64,000 bases of DNA, taken from NCBI GenBank assembly GCA_951213105.1, contig OX578137.1, positions 74,561,104 through 74,625,103 on the forward strand, given 5' to 3'. Below the pieces are notes generated by a model that saw only the letters and a list, made by a program, of their open reading frames with translations, did no database searches and was not told the origin of the DNA. The translations under genes and the position numbers were made by a program. This stretch comes from Amaurobius ferox (lineage: Eukaryota > Arthropoda > Arachnida > Araneae > Amaurobiidae). Of the stretch, positions 36,340 to 48,057 are shown piece by piece; position 1 is the stretch's first letter; each line of letters begins with the position of its first letter.

Positions 36340-38847
36340 ATGAGTGAAAAACGAAAAGGGCTAGGCCAACAGACACTGGGAAATTATTTTAAAAAAAAAA
36401 GTAAGATTGAAAATAGTGACGTTCCCAACGACGTTTCCCTGAGCTCTTGTTACATTGATGAGGCTGCAGTCGAAGCAAGCAACAGCCGTGACCCCGGGCT
36501 GTCTTCAAACGCTTGTGAGGAGGTAAAGGTAGGACAAAACACAATACCAAACACAGTTGAAATAGAAATTCTGGCTGCAGATATTTCTAATTATGTCAAG
36601 AAATCTAACCTCACAGATGAAGATAGGATAACAGCGCTAAAAAATCTTTGGGAACCATATGCAAATTACAGTTTTCCTGCTACTGTCACTAGTGCTGTAT
36701 CAAGTCAAGGAAAACCTCACCACACTCGGAAGTTCTGCTCATCTTGGCTGAGTAAGCATAACTGGCTAGCTTACTCAAAGGCAGAGGACAGTGCCTATTG
36801 CAAATTTTGTGTTCTCTTTGCACCCCATGAAGTCGGTTTAAGATCCACACAAGCTACAGGTCAACTTGTTTCAAAAGGATTTAATAATTGGAAGAAGGCC
36901 TTGGAGAAGTTCAGTCAACATGAAAAATTTTTCTATCATAAGGATTCAGTTCTCAAAGCCGATGAGTTCTTAAGGGTCACGGAAGGAAAAACGGTTCCTG
37001 TGGATCAAGTAATGGACAGAGGAAAGCAAAAACAAGTTTTGCAGAATAGGGCTATTCTTAAACCTATTATCAAAACAGTGATTTTTTGTGGAAGGCAAGG
37101 GCTGGCCATGAGAGGGCATAGAGACTGTGGGGATTTGGACGTATTGTCAGAACCATGCCAAGGCGAAGGAAATTTTAGAGCCCTTTTGCGACTCCGAGTT
37201 GATGCAGGAGAAGAAATACTGAAAACTCATCTACAAGGTTGTGCAAAAAATGCAACTTACATAAGTTGGAATATACAAAATGAGATTATTTCAGCATGCA
37301 ATGATTCCATTGTGAAGCACATAGCAACTGAGGTGAATGAGGCCAAATGTTTTGCGGTTTTATGTGACGAAACCACAGATATTGCAACGGTAGAGCAAAT
37401 GACACTTTGCGTTCGTTATTTGAAACGGTTTGAAACAAATGATAAGTATAAAATTGAATTTAAGATAGTGGAGAACTTCCTTAAGTTTGTGCCCCTGACT
37501 GAAACTACAGGTCGAGCAATTGCAGATGCTATTCTTAAAGGCCTTGCAGACTGCAACATTGATACGTCTTTCCTCCGTGGACAAGGGTTCGATGGAGCTT
37601 CTGCAATGAGTGGAGAGTACAATGGCGCCCAAGCAATTATATATGAGCAACACCCCAAAGCCCCCTACGTTCATTGTGCATCACACTGTTTGAACTTAGC
37701 CATAACTTATTCATCTAGAGTTCCGGATATCCGAAACAGCTTTGGAATAATAGGGAAAATCTCTAGTTTTTTCAACACACCAAAACGAAACCTTGTTCTC
37801 ACCAGCAAAATTAATGCAGCTAATCAGGAAGAGACAGAAATCAGTGCCAAAAAACTGAAGAAATTATGCCCTACTCGTTGGGTGGAGAGACATGATGCCG
37901 TCACAGTTATGGTTTCATTGTTTGATCAAGTAATCGACGCTCTGGAGGAGATTACTACCTGGAATGACAAGGAGACATCAACAGAGGCTCATACCTTGTT
38001 ATGTTCAATGTTAACATCACAGTTTGTCATAGCACTTGTTTCAGCTGACAGATTACTCAGCTACAGTGTTCGTCTGAGTGAAAAGCTGCAGGAAGTTAAC
38101 CTTGATCTGGCAACTGCTGTGAGTGACGTAGAAGACGTTTTGAAAGCTATATCTATAATTCGAGAGAACGCAGAGAACGAGTTTCACCATCTGTTTGAAC
38201 AAGCTGTTAAGAAGCTGGAACAGCATGGAGAAAACATTACTCTACCACGCCGTGCCACCAGACAAATTTATAGATCAAATTTCAACGTACAGACTCCTGA
38301 AGAATACTACAGACTTTCTATTTTCATTCCATGGATTGATAATTTCATCACTCACCTCCATGAAAAATTTCTCAAACATAAGGAATTTCTACAAAGTTTT
38401 GCATCTGTCATTCCGAATGGAAGGCAGCCGACACTGGAAGAAAACGAGAGATTTGTTGCCTTATCAAGGAAATTTGCAGATGATTTAGGACCCAGATCAG
38501 ATAATACTCTAAAAGCTGAACTACATCTGTGGTACATGAAGGTCTTTGCATTGAACAAGAAAACTAAAAGCCCAATCGAACTGCTTAACTTTTGTGACCA
38601 AAGGACTTTTCCAACTGTGTTTGAACTTTTAAAAGTGTATGCCACCCTCCCAGTATCAACAAGCAGTGCTGAGAGGTCATTCTCCACAATGAAGAGGTTG
38701 AAAACTTACTTGAGAAACAGTATGAGTGAAACCAGACTGAATGGACTGGCGTCAATGAACATTCACCGTGAAGTGGAAATTGATCCAGACCAGATAATTA
38801 ATGCTCTGGCTACAAAGAAAAACAGGAGGCTGGACTTCGTTTTATGA
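36340..38847 (+). CDS. hAT-family transposase, ZMYM1-like, intact
   Basis: 835 residues from an ATG with AAGACA upstream to a TGA. The N-terminus KRKGLGQQTLGNYFKKK is typical of ZMYM1-like/DUF4371 transposases. A TTF-type zinc finger region with WLAYSKAEDSAYCKFC lies around 140-200. The RNase H-like core has catalytic Asp 343 (VLCDETTD), Asp 418 (GQGFDGASAMSG) and Glu 778 (STSSAERSFS), plus the hAT-specific CxxH (HCASHCLNL, 446-449) and the RW pair (513-514). The C-terminal dimerisation region is YATLPVSTSSAERSFS to about 810. All key residues are present and no stop or shift is seen, so the protein could be active. A polyadenylation signal AATAAA follows at 39058-39063. It would cut and paste this element and possibly the MITE at 12.65 kb. 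Confidence 0.95.
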   Translation: MSEKRKGLGQQTLGNYFKKKSKIENSDVPNDVSLSSCYIDEAAVEASNSRDPGLSSNACEEVKVGQNTIPNTVEIEILAADISNYVKKSNLTDEDRITALKNLWEPYANYSFPATVTSAVSSQGKPHHTRKFCSSWLSKHNWLAYSKAEDSAYCKFCVLFAPHEVGLRSTQATGQLVSKGFNNWKKALEKFSQHEKFFYHKDSVLKADEFLRVTEGKTVPVDQVMDRGKQKQVLQNRAILKPIIKTVIFCGRQGLAMRGHRDCGDLDVLSEPCQGEGNFRALLRLRVDAGEEILKTHLQGCAKNATYISWNIQNEIISACNDSIVKHIATEVNEAKCFAVLCDETTDIATVEQMTLCVRYLKRFETNDKYKIEFKIVENFLKFVPLTETTGRAIADAILKGLADCNIDTSFLRGQGFDGASAMSGEYNGAQAIIYEQHPKAPYVHCASHCLNLAITYSSRVPDIRNSFGIIGKISSFFNTPKRNLVLTSKINAANQEETEISAKKLKKLCPTRWVERHDAVTVMVSLFDQVIDALEEITTWNDKETSTEAHTLLCSMLTSQFVIALVSADRLLSYSVRLSEKLQEVNLDLATAVSDVEDVLKAISIIRENAENEFHHLFEQAVKKLEQHGENITLPRRATRQIYRSNFNVQTPEEYYRLSIFIPWIDNFITHLHEKFLKHKEFLQSFASVIPNGRQPTLEENERFVALSRKFADDLGPRSDNTLKAELHLWYMKVFALNKKTKSPIELLNFCDQRTFPTVFELLKVYATLPVSTSSAERSFSTMKRLKTYLRNSMSETRLNGLASMNIHREVEIDPDQIINALATKKNRRLDFVL

Positions 38848-39215
38848 ATATGTATAGATCATAATTGAATAATATAACAATATGTAATCATGAGAGAGTG
38901 GTTGAAAACAAGTATACAGTATAAGCAGACCAGAACAAATAATTTTATCTTCATCTATTTCTTAATTTGTGTTGTTTTGTATAAATATCTACTACTACTT
39001 CTTCTAATCATTCAATTCTCTTGCACTGCACTAAAGAATTGTTAGTAATTTGATAAAAATAAATGTACAAAAAAAGACAACCGCCTTGTTAATTGATATG
39101 GCCTCTGATCATTTTTTCTCGGAAAATTTATCGAGGAGTCATCCTCCTTCATAAAAATTTTGTGCACCAATGGCCCCCCCCTTAGGAATATTCTGGGTGC
39201 GCCACTGACTCTATC

Positions 39216-39917
39216 TGTAGGAATCATATATGTGCAATAAAATGAGCAAAGATAAATTTGTGTGTTGGTGCATTGTTTTAATATTGGCGCATATTAATTT
39301 CTTTATACTATTTGCTTTGAATATTTATTTACTATGTACAGTGCACAATTAAAAAAAATTTTGTAGTGGAGTCCCAAAAACCGATTAGGCTCTGGGCACC
39401 GATTAGGCATCTACCATGTCTATGGAGAAATAATATAACTTTTCGGATAATTGAGGCTATCCTATGCCTATAAAAGAGCTACATATAGTGTGTGTGTGTG
39501 TGTTTTCTAAAAAATAAAATATCTGAAGTCTTATAACTTGTAAAATAAGTAACATGTAGACGTGAATGACGATCTACGAATTTCCAAATAAAAGGTAAGT
39601 TAGCGCCATCTCTTTTAGAAACTTTAAACTAAAATCTCAAGAAAGCAAATGACTTAGTTTGATGACTTTGTTTGGCTTCTATATTGTTATGTACCAGTAA
39701 TTGAAGAGAAAATACTCAAAATATTTATTGAAATCGGAAAATAAATGTATAGGGTGCCGAGCCAGTAGTAACTATCATTCTGGTAGGGGACAAACACTTT
39801 TCCCTTTAAATTAATCTCACTCTGTCTAAAAATTAAGCAGATTTGTTTTGTGACAATAAATGGAAACACATTTGTATCTTAATTAATTAGACTTAATTTA
39901 TTCTGATATGTAATTTT
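39216..39917. other. Intergenic DNA, nothing recognised
   Basis: AT-rich flank between the hAT element and the family A array. Two CCGATTAGGC copies near 39381 and 39400 and a (TG)n near 39490 are the only small repeats. Confidence 0.5.
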
Positions 39918-40890
39918 TTAACACTTTACAGCATAGTTGAAAAGAGTTTATGACTTTGTTCTTTCTGTCTGTCTGTCCATTAGCACTATAACTGTCGTAA
40001 AAAGGACTTTATCAAAATGAAATTTTAGTATGTTTCTCAGACGGTCTGTGGGACCTATGGGAATATAAATAAATAATATCGCCCAATTAGTTTTTTATTG
40101 AACCCGGGTTGAAAAAATAAAATACATTGAACCCTATAGGACCTAATTCTTCAAACATTTTTTAAGCGAATTTAAAATTCACAAATTGCTTCGACAATTT
40201 TAGGAAATATTAAAATTATCCTATAAAATATATAAAAACAATTTCAATAAAATATGTTAAGTAGTTTTTAAATAAAAATTATTCAATACAGGGAGAAAAC
40301 AAATTCAATTAAATTCTGACTCTTACTATATCCTCCAGAAAGAAAAAAGAGATATATTATATAATAAATATATTTCCAAGAGTTGAATTATTTATATAAA
40401 AGAGGGGTTTCACGTTTTAAAATACATATGGTAGAAAACAATTTTTCAAATTTTTAAATAAAATAAATTATTATAGTATTGTGATGAATGAAACGATTGG
40501 AAAAATGTTTATGAATGAAATGCTGCTTTTACAGAGAGGCGATTTTTATTTCAATGACGTCATTTGAATAAAGTTCATTTGTTTCCGATGAAGTTTTCAA
40601 ATATAATAAATTATTGTAGTATTATCATAATTTTAAAAACATTACCGAGGAATGTATCACATTTTAGAGATGTTTAAACCAGACAATTTATATTTCAATG
40701 CCGTCATTTGAATGAAGTTCATTTTCTTCGATGAAGTTTTCAAATATAATAAATTAATGTAGTATTGTGATAATTTTAAAAATATTACCGAGGAATGTAT
40801 CGCATTTCAGAGATGTTTATATAAAATTGCATTGAAGTTGGAAAGTGTTTCATAATCAATGCTTTATGCCTGATTGATCTTTCTTGTTCT
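39918..40890 (-). repeat. Repeat family A unit (hairpin end at left)
   Basis: Begins TAACACTTTACAGCATAGTT, carries CTGTCTGTCTG and GACGGTCTGTGGGACCTATG, and ends TGATTGATCTTTCTTGTT. It is internally shortened relative to the 1.3-kb units. Confidence 0.8.
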
Positions 40891-40959
40891 TTCTAGAGAA
40901 TATAGCAAGAGTCAGAATTTAATTGAATTTGTTTTTCTCTCTAAATTAAACAATGTTTA

Positions 40960-41312
40960 TTTAAAAAAATACCCAGCATATTTTACTGAAATTTTTTTTA
41001 TATATTTTATGGGATGAATATTTCTTAAAACTTTCGAAGCCATTTGTGAATTTTAAATTCGCTTAAATGTTTGAAAAATTAGGTCCCATAGGGTTCAATG
41101 TATTTCATTTTTTCAACCCGGGTTGAATCCAAAACTAATTGGGTGGTATTATTCATTTACATTCCCATAAGTCCCACAGACTGTCTGAAAAACATACTAA
41201 AATTCATTTTGATAAAGTCATTTTTACGGCAGTTATCGTGCTAACGGACAGACAAACAGACAGATAGAATGAACAAAGTCATAAACATTCAACTATGTTG
41301 TAATGTGTTAAA
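40960..41312 (+). repeat. Repeat family A, hairpin-end fragment
   Basis: From the TATATTTTATGGGATGAATA block through CAACCCGGGTTGAATCC, the GACAGACAAACAGACAG tract and AACTATGTTGTAATGTGTTA. Only the last third of a unit is present. Confidence 0.75.
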
Positions 41313-41435
41313 AAACCGCATATCTGTATCTTTAAAATTGAGCGAGTTATATTTAATTGAAAATTGAACATGGTGAATGGGTACCATATATCAAATTAGA
41401 AATGTAAATTTGTGCCATATCACAATGTGACATAT

Positions 41436-42581
41436 CAATCATGCATAAAGCATTGATTATGAAACACTTTCAAACTTCAATTTTATATAAACATCTCTGA
41501 AATGCGATACATTCCTCGGTAATATTTTTAAAACTGTCATAATACTACAATAATTTATTATATTTGAAAACTTCATCGAAAACAATTGGACTTTATTTAA
41601 ATGACGTTCTCGAAATATAAATCGCCTGGCTCTCTCTATAAAAGCGGCATTTCATTTATAAACTTTTTTCTAATCCTTTCATTCATCACAATACTATATT
41701 AATTTATTTTACTCAAAAATTTAAAACCATGGAGATACAAGTTATTTAAATCTATGCTTAAAATTTCATCGAAAAATTCGTCTACTTCTCTGTGTAAAAT
41801 CAATCAATGTTTCATTCATATCAGCTATATTGCAGACTCCATAAGCTAAATAATTTTGCGTTAAAGAAATATAGCAATTCTTATGCAACTCATTCTACAT
41901 CTATTGGTGTTTACATTCTCCATAAGTGAAAATTAATCTTCGTTGTAGAAATAATCAAAATTTGATGATCATTTAAACTCAAATATATTGTAATTAAGTT
42001 GCTTCATTAAGTAGCAGATGCACAGAATTTAAGCAAAAATAAAGCGGTTTTAGGACGGATACAACACTAAATATGAATTGAAAATAAGTTTAAAAACCAC
42101 GATTTTAATTCAAGATGGATGCCATATTTTATTTTCAAGTAGATCACGTGATCTCTTCATATAATGATCACGTGAACTCTTCATATAAAGGATGTAATTA
42201 TTATTTTATTTTTATTTAAGAAACTACTGGATATATTTTGTGAAAACATTTTTTATATATTTTATGGTATAATTTGAATATTCCCAAAAACTTTCGATGC
42301 AATTTGTGAATTTTAAATTCGCTTAAAAAGTGTTTGAAAAATTAGGTCTCATTGGGTTCAATGTATTTCATTTTTTCAACCCGGGTTCAATCCAAAACTA
42401 ATTGGGTGATATTATTCATTTATATTCCCATAAGTGCCACAGACCGTCTGAACAACATACTAAAATTTCCTTTTGATAAAGTCATTTTTACGGCAGTTAT
42501 TGTGCTAACGGATAGAAAGACTGACAGACAGAAAGACAGAATGAACAAAGTCAACTTCTCAACTATGTTGGAAAGTGTTAA
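41436..42581 (+). repeat. Repeat family A unit
   Basis: Begins ATCAATCATGCATAAAGCAT and runs to ATGTTGGAAAGTGTTAA. The next unit starts at the very next base, head to tail. Confidence 0.8.
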
Positions 42582-42935
42582 ACAAGAAAGATCAATCATG
42601 CTTAAAGCATTGATTATGAAACACTTTCCAACTTCAATGCAATTTTATTTAAAAAAGTCTAAAATGCAATACATTCCTCGGTAATATTTTAAAACTTATC
42701 ACAATACTACATTAATTTATTATATTTGAAAACTTAAACCTTCATTGAAAAAAATGAACTTCATTCAAATGACGGCATTGAAATATAAATTGTCTGGTTT
42801 AAACATCTCTAAAATGCGATACATTCATTCCACGGTAATATATTTAAAACTATTATAATACTACGATTATTTATTATATTTGAAAACTTCATCGAAAACA
42901 ACTGAAATTAATTCAAATGACGTCATTGAAAACAC
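42582..42935 (+). repeat. Repeat family A, first third of a unit
   Basis: Begins ACAAGAAAGATCAATCATGC and breaks off after the CAAATGACGTCATTGAAA block, where a complete unit begins. Confidence 0.75.
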
Positions 42936-44244
42936 AAGAAAGATCAATCATGCTTAAAGCACTGATTATGAAGCACTTTCCAACTTCAATGCAATTTTAT
43001 TTAAACAAGTCTAAAATGCAATACATTCCTCGGTAATATTTTGAAACTTATCACAATACTGCATTAATTTATTATATTTGAAAACTTAAACCTTCATCGA
43101 AAAAAATGAACTTCATTCAAATGACGGCATTGGAATATAAATTGCCTGGTTTAAACATCTCTAAAATGTTATACATTCCTCGATAATAGTTTTAGAATTA
43201 TCATAATACTACGATAATATATTATATTTGAAAACTTCATCGAAAACAACTGAAATTAATTCAAATGACGTCATAGAAAAAATAACACGTCTGGATCTCT
43301 CTATAAAAACAGGATTTCATTCATAACTTTCTCCCATTCATTTCATTCATCACAATACTATAATAATTTATTTTATTTAAACATTATGTTTAAGACCATG
43401 GAGCTACTAAAAATTAAACTCTATGCTTGAAACTTCATCGAAAAAAATCGTCCTTCTCTTTATGAAATCAATTAATATTTCATTCATATCAGCCATGCAG
43501 ACTCCATGGACTAAATTATTTTGTGTTAAAAAAATACAGGAATTTTAATACAACTCATTCTATATATTTTGCTGTTTACATTTTACATAGGTGAAAAATA
43601 GGCTTAGTTGTAGAAATAATCAAATTTAGATGAGCATTTAAACTCAAATATATTGTCATTGCGTTGTTTCAGTATGTAGATGCACAGAATTTAAGCAAAA
43701 ATAAAGTAGTTTTAGGACGGATACAACACTCAATATGAATTAAAAAGAACTTAAAAAAATCACGATTTTGAAACAAGATGGATGCCATATATCATTTTGA
43801 AGTGGGTCATGTGATCGTTTCATATCATGGTCACGTGATCGTTTCATATAAGAGGTGTAATTATTATTTTAATTTTTATTTAAAAAACTACTGAATATAT
43901 TTCGCTGAATTTTTTTTATATATTTTATGGAACAATTTGAATATTACCTAAAATTTTCGAAGCAATTTGTGAATTTTAAATCTGCTTAAAAAATGTTTGA
44001 AAAATTAGGTCCCATAGGGCTCAATGTATTTCATTTTTTCGACCCGGGTTCAATCCAAAACTAATTGGGTGATATTATTCATTTATATTCCCATAGGTTC
44101 TACAGACCGTCTGAACAGCATACAAAAATTTCATTTTGATTAAGTCATTTTTACGGCAGTTATCGTGCTAACGGACAGACAGACAGACAGACAGACAGAA
44201 TGAACAAAGTCATAAACACTTTTCAACTTTGTTGTAAAGTGTTA
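42936..44244 (+). repeat. Repeat family A, complete unit of about 1.3 kb
   Basis: From ACACAAGAAAGATCAATCAT to TTTGTTGTAAAGTGTTAA. Contains the duplicated TCATGTGATCG / TCACGTGATCG motif (near 43805-43840), the CGACCCGGGTTCAATCC block, and (GACA)n followed by GAATGAACAAAGTCATAAAC. Confidence 0.8.
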
Positions 44245-44820
44245 ATAACACGCCTGGATCTCTCAATAAAAACAGTATTTCATTCATAACTTTCTCCCAT
44301 TCATCACAATACTATAATAATTTATTTTATTTAAAAATTAAGACCATGGAGCTACAAGTAATTAAACTCCATGATTAAAACTTCATCGGATAAAATCGTC
44401 CTTCTCTTTATAAAATCAATTAATATTTCATTCATATCAACCATGCAGACTCCATGGGCTAAATTATTTTGTGTTAAAGAAATACAGCATTTCTAATACA
44501 ACTCATTCTACAAATTTTGCTGTTTACATTTTACATAAGTGTAAAATAGGCTTCGTTGTAGAAATAATCAAATTTGGATAATCATTTAAACTCAAATATA
44601 TTGTATTTGCGTTGTTTCAGTATGTAAATGCACAGAATTTAAGCAAAAATAAAATAGTTTTAGGACGGATGCAACACTTAATATGAATTAAAAAGAACTT
44701 AAAAAATCACGATTTCGAAACAAGATGGATGCCATATATCATTTTGAAGTGGGTCATGTCCATGTGATCTTTTCATATCATGGTCGCGTGATCGTTTCAT
44801 ATAAGAGGTGTAATTATTAT
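44245..44820 (+). repeat. Repeat family A unit, left part (interrupted by B)
   Basis: Follows the preceding hairpin end without a gap but lacks the first 340 bp of a unit. It stops at GTAATTATTAT, where the B copy is inserted, and resumes at 48058. Confidence 0.8.
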
Positions 44821-45657
44821 TACTTTCCTTATATACATAATGTATAAGGAAAGTATTGTGACGGGGTCGAAAATTCGAATTCAAGTTTTCGACGGGAGAG
44901 CACGTTTGAAGCATCACTGATCACGAATCAAACATTTTTGAAGTGATGTCTGTGTGTGTGTGTGTTTGTGTGTGTGTGTCAGTGAGTCTGTGGAGACGCT
45001 AACTGACGACTTTTGGTACAAAACGACGACTTTTGGTACAAAAATCACAATCCGTAAACACTGGAAGCCTATTGTTTTTATACGCAATCGAATGTTCAAA
45101 ACCCCCCTAAATTTTCGAATGAAATTTTGAAAAAATCGTCAAAAAATCAAAACCACTAATAAAGTTACGCAAATAGACATTTCTTATGTAATTTTTCATT
45201 AGAAAACGATTGACATAAATTTTAGAAAGCTAACATGAACCATTCTTGAGATATTGCACATTTTTCAAAAAAAATTATCAAAAAGACATATAAAATAGAA
45301 AAAAATATTTCCTATTGAGAAACATGTTCACTTTTCATATGTAATATCATGCGATAAATTGGGTGACATCATTCTCGTGGATCCAGCTCGTTCCATTCAT
45401 GAAAAAAGATACTTTGAGTAATACTTTTGTATTTGAGCGCCAATAGTCATTTATCTTCTGTAAGAATAACTTATTTCTTCGTCCATAACGCTTGGCGAGA
45501 TTTTGGCGACGAAATTGGCGGAATGTCGCCAACTTGGCGACTTTTTGAAATGTTGCCAAATTAACGAAAATCTCGCTAAATGGATAAAAATCACTCTAAA
45601 TCAATGAAAATGACGACTAATTGTCGAAAATTCAATATCTTGAAAAGAATATTAGTA
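44821..45657 (-). repeat. Repeat family B copy, left part, inserted in family A
   Basis: Starts with the B terminal hairpin in reverse, TACTTTCCTTATATACATAA then TATAAGGAAAGTATTG, followed by the TCGAAAATTC / TTTTCGACGG block and a GTGTGTGT tract. The far end is at 47968-48057, beyond the Tigger element. The ATTGCCAAC..TTGGCGAC motif shared with repeat C is near 45520-45545. Confidence 0.75.
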
Positions 45658-47967
45658 CAGTGACCGCCGGTTATAAGATTCAGTGGTTATAAGAAACAGC
45701 CGTTTTTAAGACCCAAAACGACAGAAACAAATACAAACTTCATTTTAACATTAAAATTGTGTCGCTTATAAGAAACACGATTCCGCTTATAAGAAACAGT
45801 TTTCTACAGAAAATTTGTTGATTTCCTTGCGACGCGGGTGTAAAAAAGAAAAAAATCCATTTGTTTAAGGTTAACTGAAGGACGAGTTGTTATCTCTTGT
45901 CTCTGGGCGTACGGGGAGGGGGTGGGAGTTTGCTATGTAACAAAGGATGACAGAGAATTTCTCCGTAGAAAGGCTTAGGGGGAACAACCCCAAACCAGTA
46001 AGAAACGAGTTTTAATCTTTTGGCAGTTAAGGAAACATACTGATAAGGAAAGGCATCTCTGCTTATGCACTCAAATAAGATTCGTACAGCTTTAGTTAGT
46101 CATTTTATGTTTTGCTAGTGGAAGCATGTCGCAAAAGAGAAAAACCCTTACTTTGCTTGAAAAGCAAAGTTTACTTAAAAAGTATGATTCTCTACCTCTG
46201 TGTAGTCAAAGAGAAGCTGCTTCTGCATTAGAAATTCCGCACTCAACATTATGTAAAATCCTGAAAGGCAGAAATGAAATTTTGACGCCAAATTGTAATC
46301 TTCAAAGAAAACTGAAACGAGAAGGAAAGGCAGCTGCTATAGAGGAAGCACTCTTACAATGGTTTTCTAACGCCAGATTAAAGAACGCTCCTATCAGTAG
46401 GGCAATTTTACTGAAAAAAGCAGAAAATTTTGCGGAAAAATTAGGAGAAAAAGAGTTCCGTGCGACTGATGGTTGGTTAAGCCGCTGGAAAGAACGAAAT
46501 AACATTGTGTACAAAAAAAATTATGGAGAGAAGCAGGACGCGGACTCCGAGTCGGCATCTTCATGGATTACGCAAAGCTTACCACCTCTATTAGAAAAAT
46601 ACGCTACTCATCAAATTTTTAACACTGCCGAGACTGGGCTCTATTTTAGAGCGATGCCTGTGTATACAATGATGTTCAAAAATGATCTATCCTCCGTTGG
46701 AAAAAAACAAAAAGATCGAGTTACAGTTCTGTTAACAACAAATATGACGGGAACTGTAAAAAAGAGCCCTTTAGTTATTGGCAAAAGCAAACGTCCGCGC
46801 TGTTTAAGTGGAATAAAAAAATTGCCAGTGATCTACGAAAATTCAAAGAATGCCTGGATGACAAGTAGAATTTTTGAAGACTTTTTGTTAAAGTGGGACA
46901 GGGAACTGATGGGAAGAGAAAAAATTCTTTTAATCCTTGACAACTGTTCGGCTCATCCTGTAGTACAGCTGACAAACATTGAACTTTGTTTTTTGCCACC
47001 CAATACAACTTCCATCATACAGCCTCTTGACCAAGGAATTATTAAAGCATTTAAAACCCTGTATCGGTCAATTTTGCGACAGAAAATAGTAGATGCAATT
47101 GATGAAGAGAAAGGATCGGCTTGCGAAATAAGCAAGAAAATAACCTTGCTTGATGCTATCCATATGATCGCAGGCGCATGGAAAAATGTTTCTGACATAT
47201 GCATTTTTAATTGCTTCCGTAAAGCAGGATTTTTGAAAAATAATGTTGACATACCAGCAGAAGATGTAGAAGAATTAGAAGCACATTTCGAAGAATGGAT
47301 TCACATCGATGAAAATTTACAAACATCTGAAGAAAAAAGTGATGATGACATAGTGGCGGAAATTCAGAATGTTTGCAATGAAGAAGAAAATGAAGACGAC
47401 GTTCCACAAGAAGAAAATTTTCCTACAGCCAAACAGTCGCGAGAAGCCCTAACTATAATTAGAAAAACTTTTGAACATAGAGGGGCATCAGAAAAAGTTT
47501 ATGGACTATTTTATGATTTAGAAATGGATGTACGTAAACTAATCACAGACTCATTAGCACAAACAACACTGGATAAATTTTTTGCTGTTCCTCAGTAATA
47601 GATTACGGTATGTATGAAAATGTACTATGCTCTTATACATAAATGAACGACCTATGAGTTTTACTTTTTATTCTTATTTAATTACATACTAGTATATGCA
47701 TACATATAGATAATATTTTAAGTTGTAAGGCTTAATTCGTAAAATAAGAAATATTTTTGAATGCAAAACTCAATTTACAAATGTATTATGTATGTACTAA
47801 TATTTTACTTATATACATTTATCTTTTAAATTCTGTAAAATTGTGTTCAATAGTTAGTATTTACAATGGAAGAACGATATTTAAAAAATTTCCGGATTTA
47901 AGAAACAACTGCTTATAAGAAACAAAACGAGCGAAACGAACGTGTTTCTTATAAGCGGCGGTCACTG
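45658..47967 (+). mobile_element. Tigger/pogo transposon, 2310 bp
   Basis: The ends are CAGTGACCGCCGGTTATAAG at 45658 and CTTATAAGCGGCGGTCACTG ending at 47967: inverted repeats of 20 bp with one mismatch, flanked by a TA duplication (45656-45657 and 47968-47969). CAGT termini with a TA target are characteristic of pogo/Tigger. The subterminal motif TTATAAGAAACA is repeated several times inside both ends. Contains a single 490-codon transposase. Confidence 0.95.
46126..47598 (+). CDS. Tigger/pogo transposase with first catalytic Asp replaced
   Basis: 490 residues from an ATG, with no stops. Residues about 1-55 form the CENP-B/pipsqueak helix-turn-helix (KRKTLTLLEKQSLLKKYDSL..SALEIPHSTLCKIL); about 70-135 the second CENP-B-type domain (DGWLSRWKERNNI); about 160-370 the DDE core. 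Catalytic Asp 272 (LILDNCSAHP) and Asp 302 (IQPLDQGIIKAFK) have the expected spacing (29 residues between). The first motif, normally NADETGLFF-like, reads FNTAETGLYFRAMP: residue 168 is Ala (codon GCC, 46627-46629), one base from an Asp codon. An acidic tail (about 390-425) precedes the end. Unless this is a base-call error, the protein is expected to bind DNA but not cut it. Related host genes are CENP-B, JRK and TIGD. Confidence 0.94.
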   Translation: MSQKRKTLTLLEKQSLLKKYDSLPLCSQREAASALEIPHSTLCKILKGRNEILTPNCNLQRKLKREGKAAAIEEALLQWFSNARLKNAPISRAILLKKAENFAEKLGEKEFRATDGWLSRWKERNNIVYKKNYGEKQDADSESASSWITQSLPPLLEKYATHQIFNTAETGLYFRAMPVYTMMFKNDLSSVGKKQKDRVTVLLTTNMTGTVKKSPLVIGKSKRPRCLSGIKKLPVIYENSKNAWMTSRIFEDFLLKWDRELMGREKILLILDNCSAHPVVQLTNIELCFLPPNTTSIIQPLDQGIIKAFKTLYRSILRQKIVDAIDEEKGSACEISKKITLLDAIHMIAGAWKNVSDICIFNCFRKAGFLKNNVDIPAEDVEELEAHFEEWIHIDENLQTSEEKSDDDIVAEIQNVCNEEENEDDVPQEENFPTAKQSREALTIIRKTFEHRGASEKVYGLFYDLEMDVRKLITDSLAQTTLDKFFAVPQ

Positions 47968-48057
47968 TATCTACTATAAGAAAAATCTATTTTTTTTACT
48001 GTAAAAGTACATTCATTACATTATATAAGGAAAGTCATGTGTTGCCCACATCAGATT
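47968..48057 (-). repeat. Repeat family B copy, right part
   Basis: Resumes after the Tigger target duplication and ends ATAAGGAAAGTCATGTGTTG, CCCACATCAGATTTTT, the reverse of the B start. Confidence 0.75.

Larger units (their letters stand above)
35549..39207 (+). mobile_element. Full-length hAT transposon, 3659 bp
   Basis: The termini CAGTGGCGCACCCA (35549-35562) and TGGGTGCGCCACTG (39194-39207) are perfect 14-bp inverted repeats, followed inward by G/C runs on both sides. The flanking 8-bp duplication ACTCTATC is perfect (35541-35548 and 39208-39215), as hAT transposases produce. Inside is one long uninterrupted transposase. The perfect target duplication and open frame suggest a fairly recent insertion. 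Confidence 0.95.

Noticed and set aside
37360..37674. Minus-strand frames inside the hAT transposase (also inside Tigger and the polymerase)
   Set aside because: They are shadows of the strongly supported plus-strand genes and have no motifs of their own.
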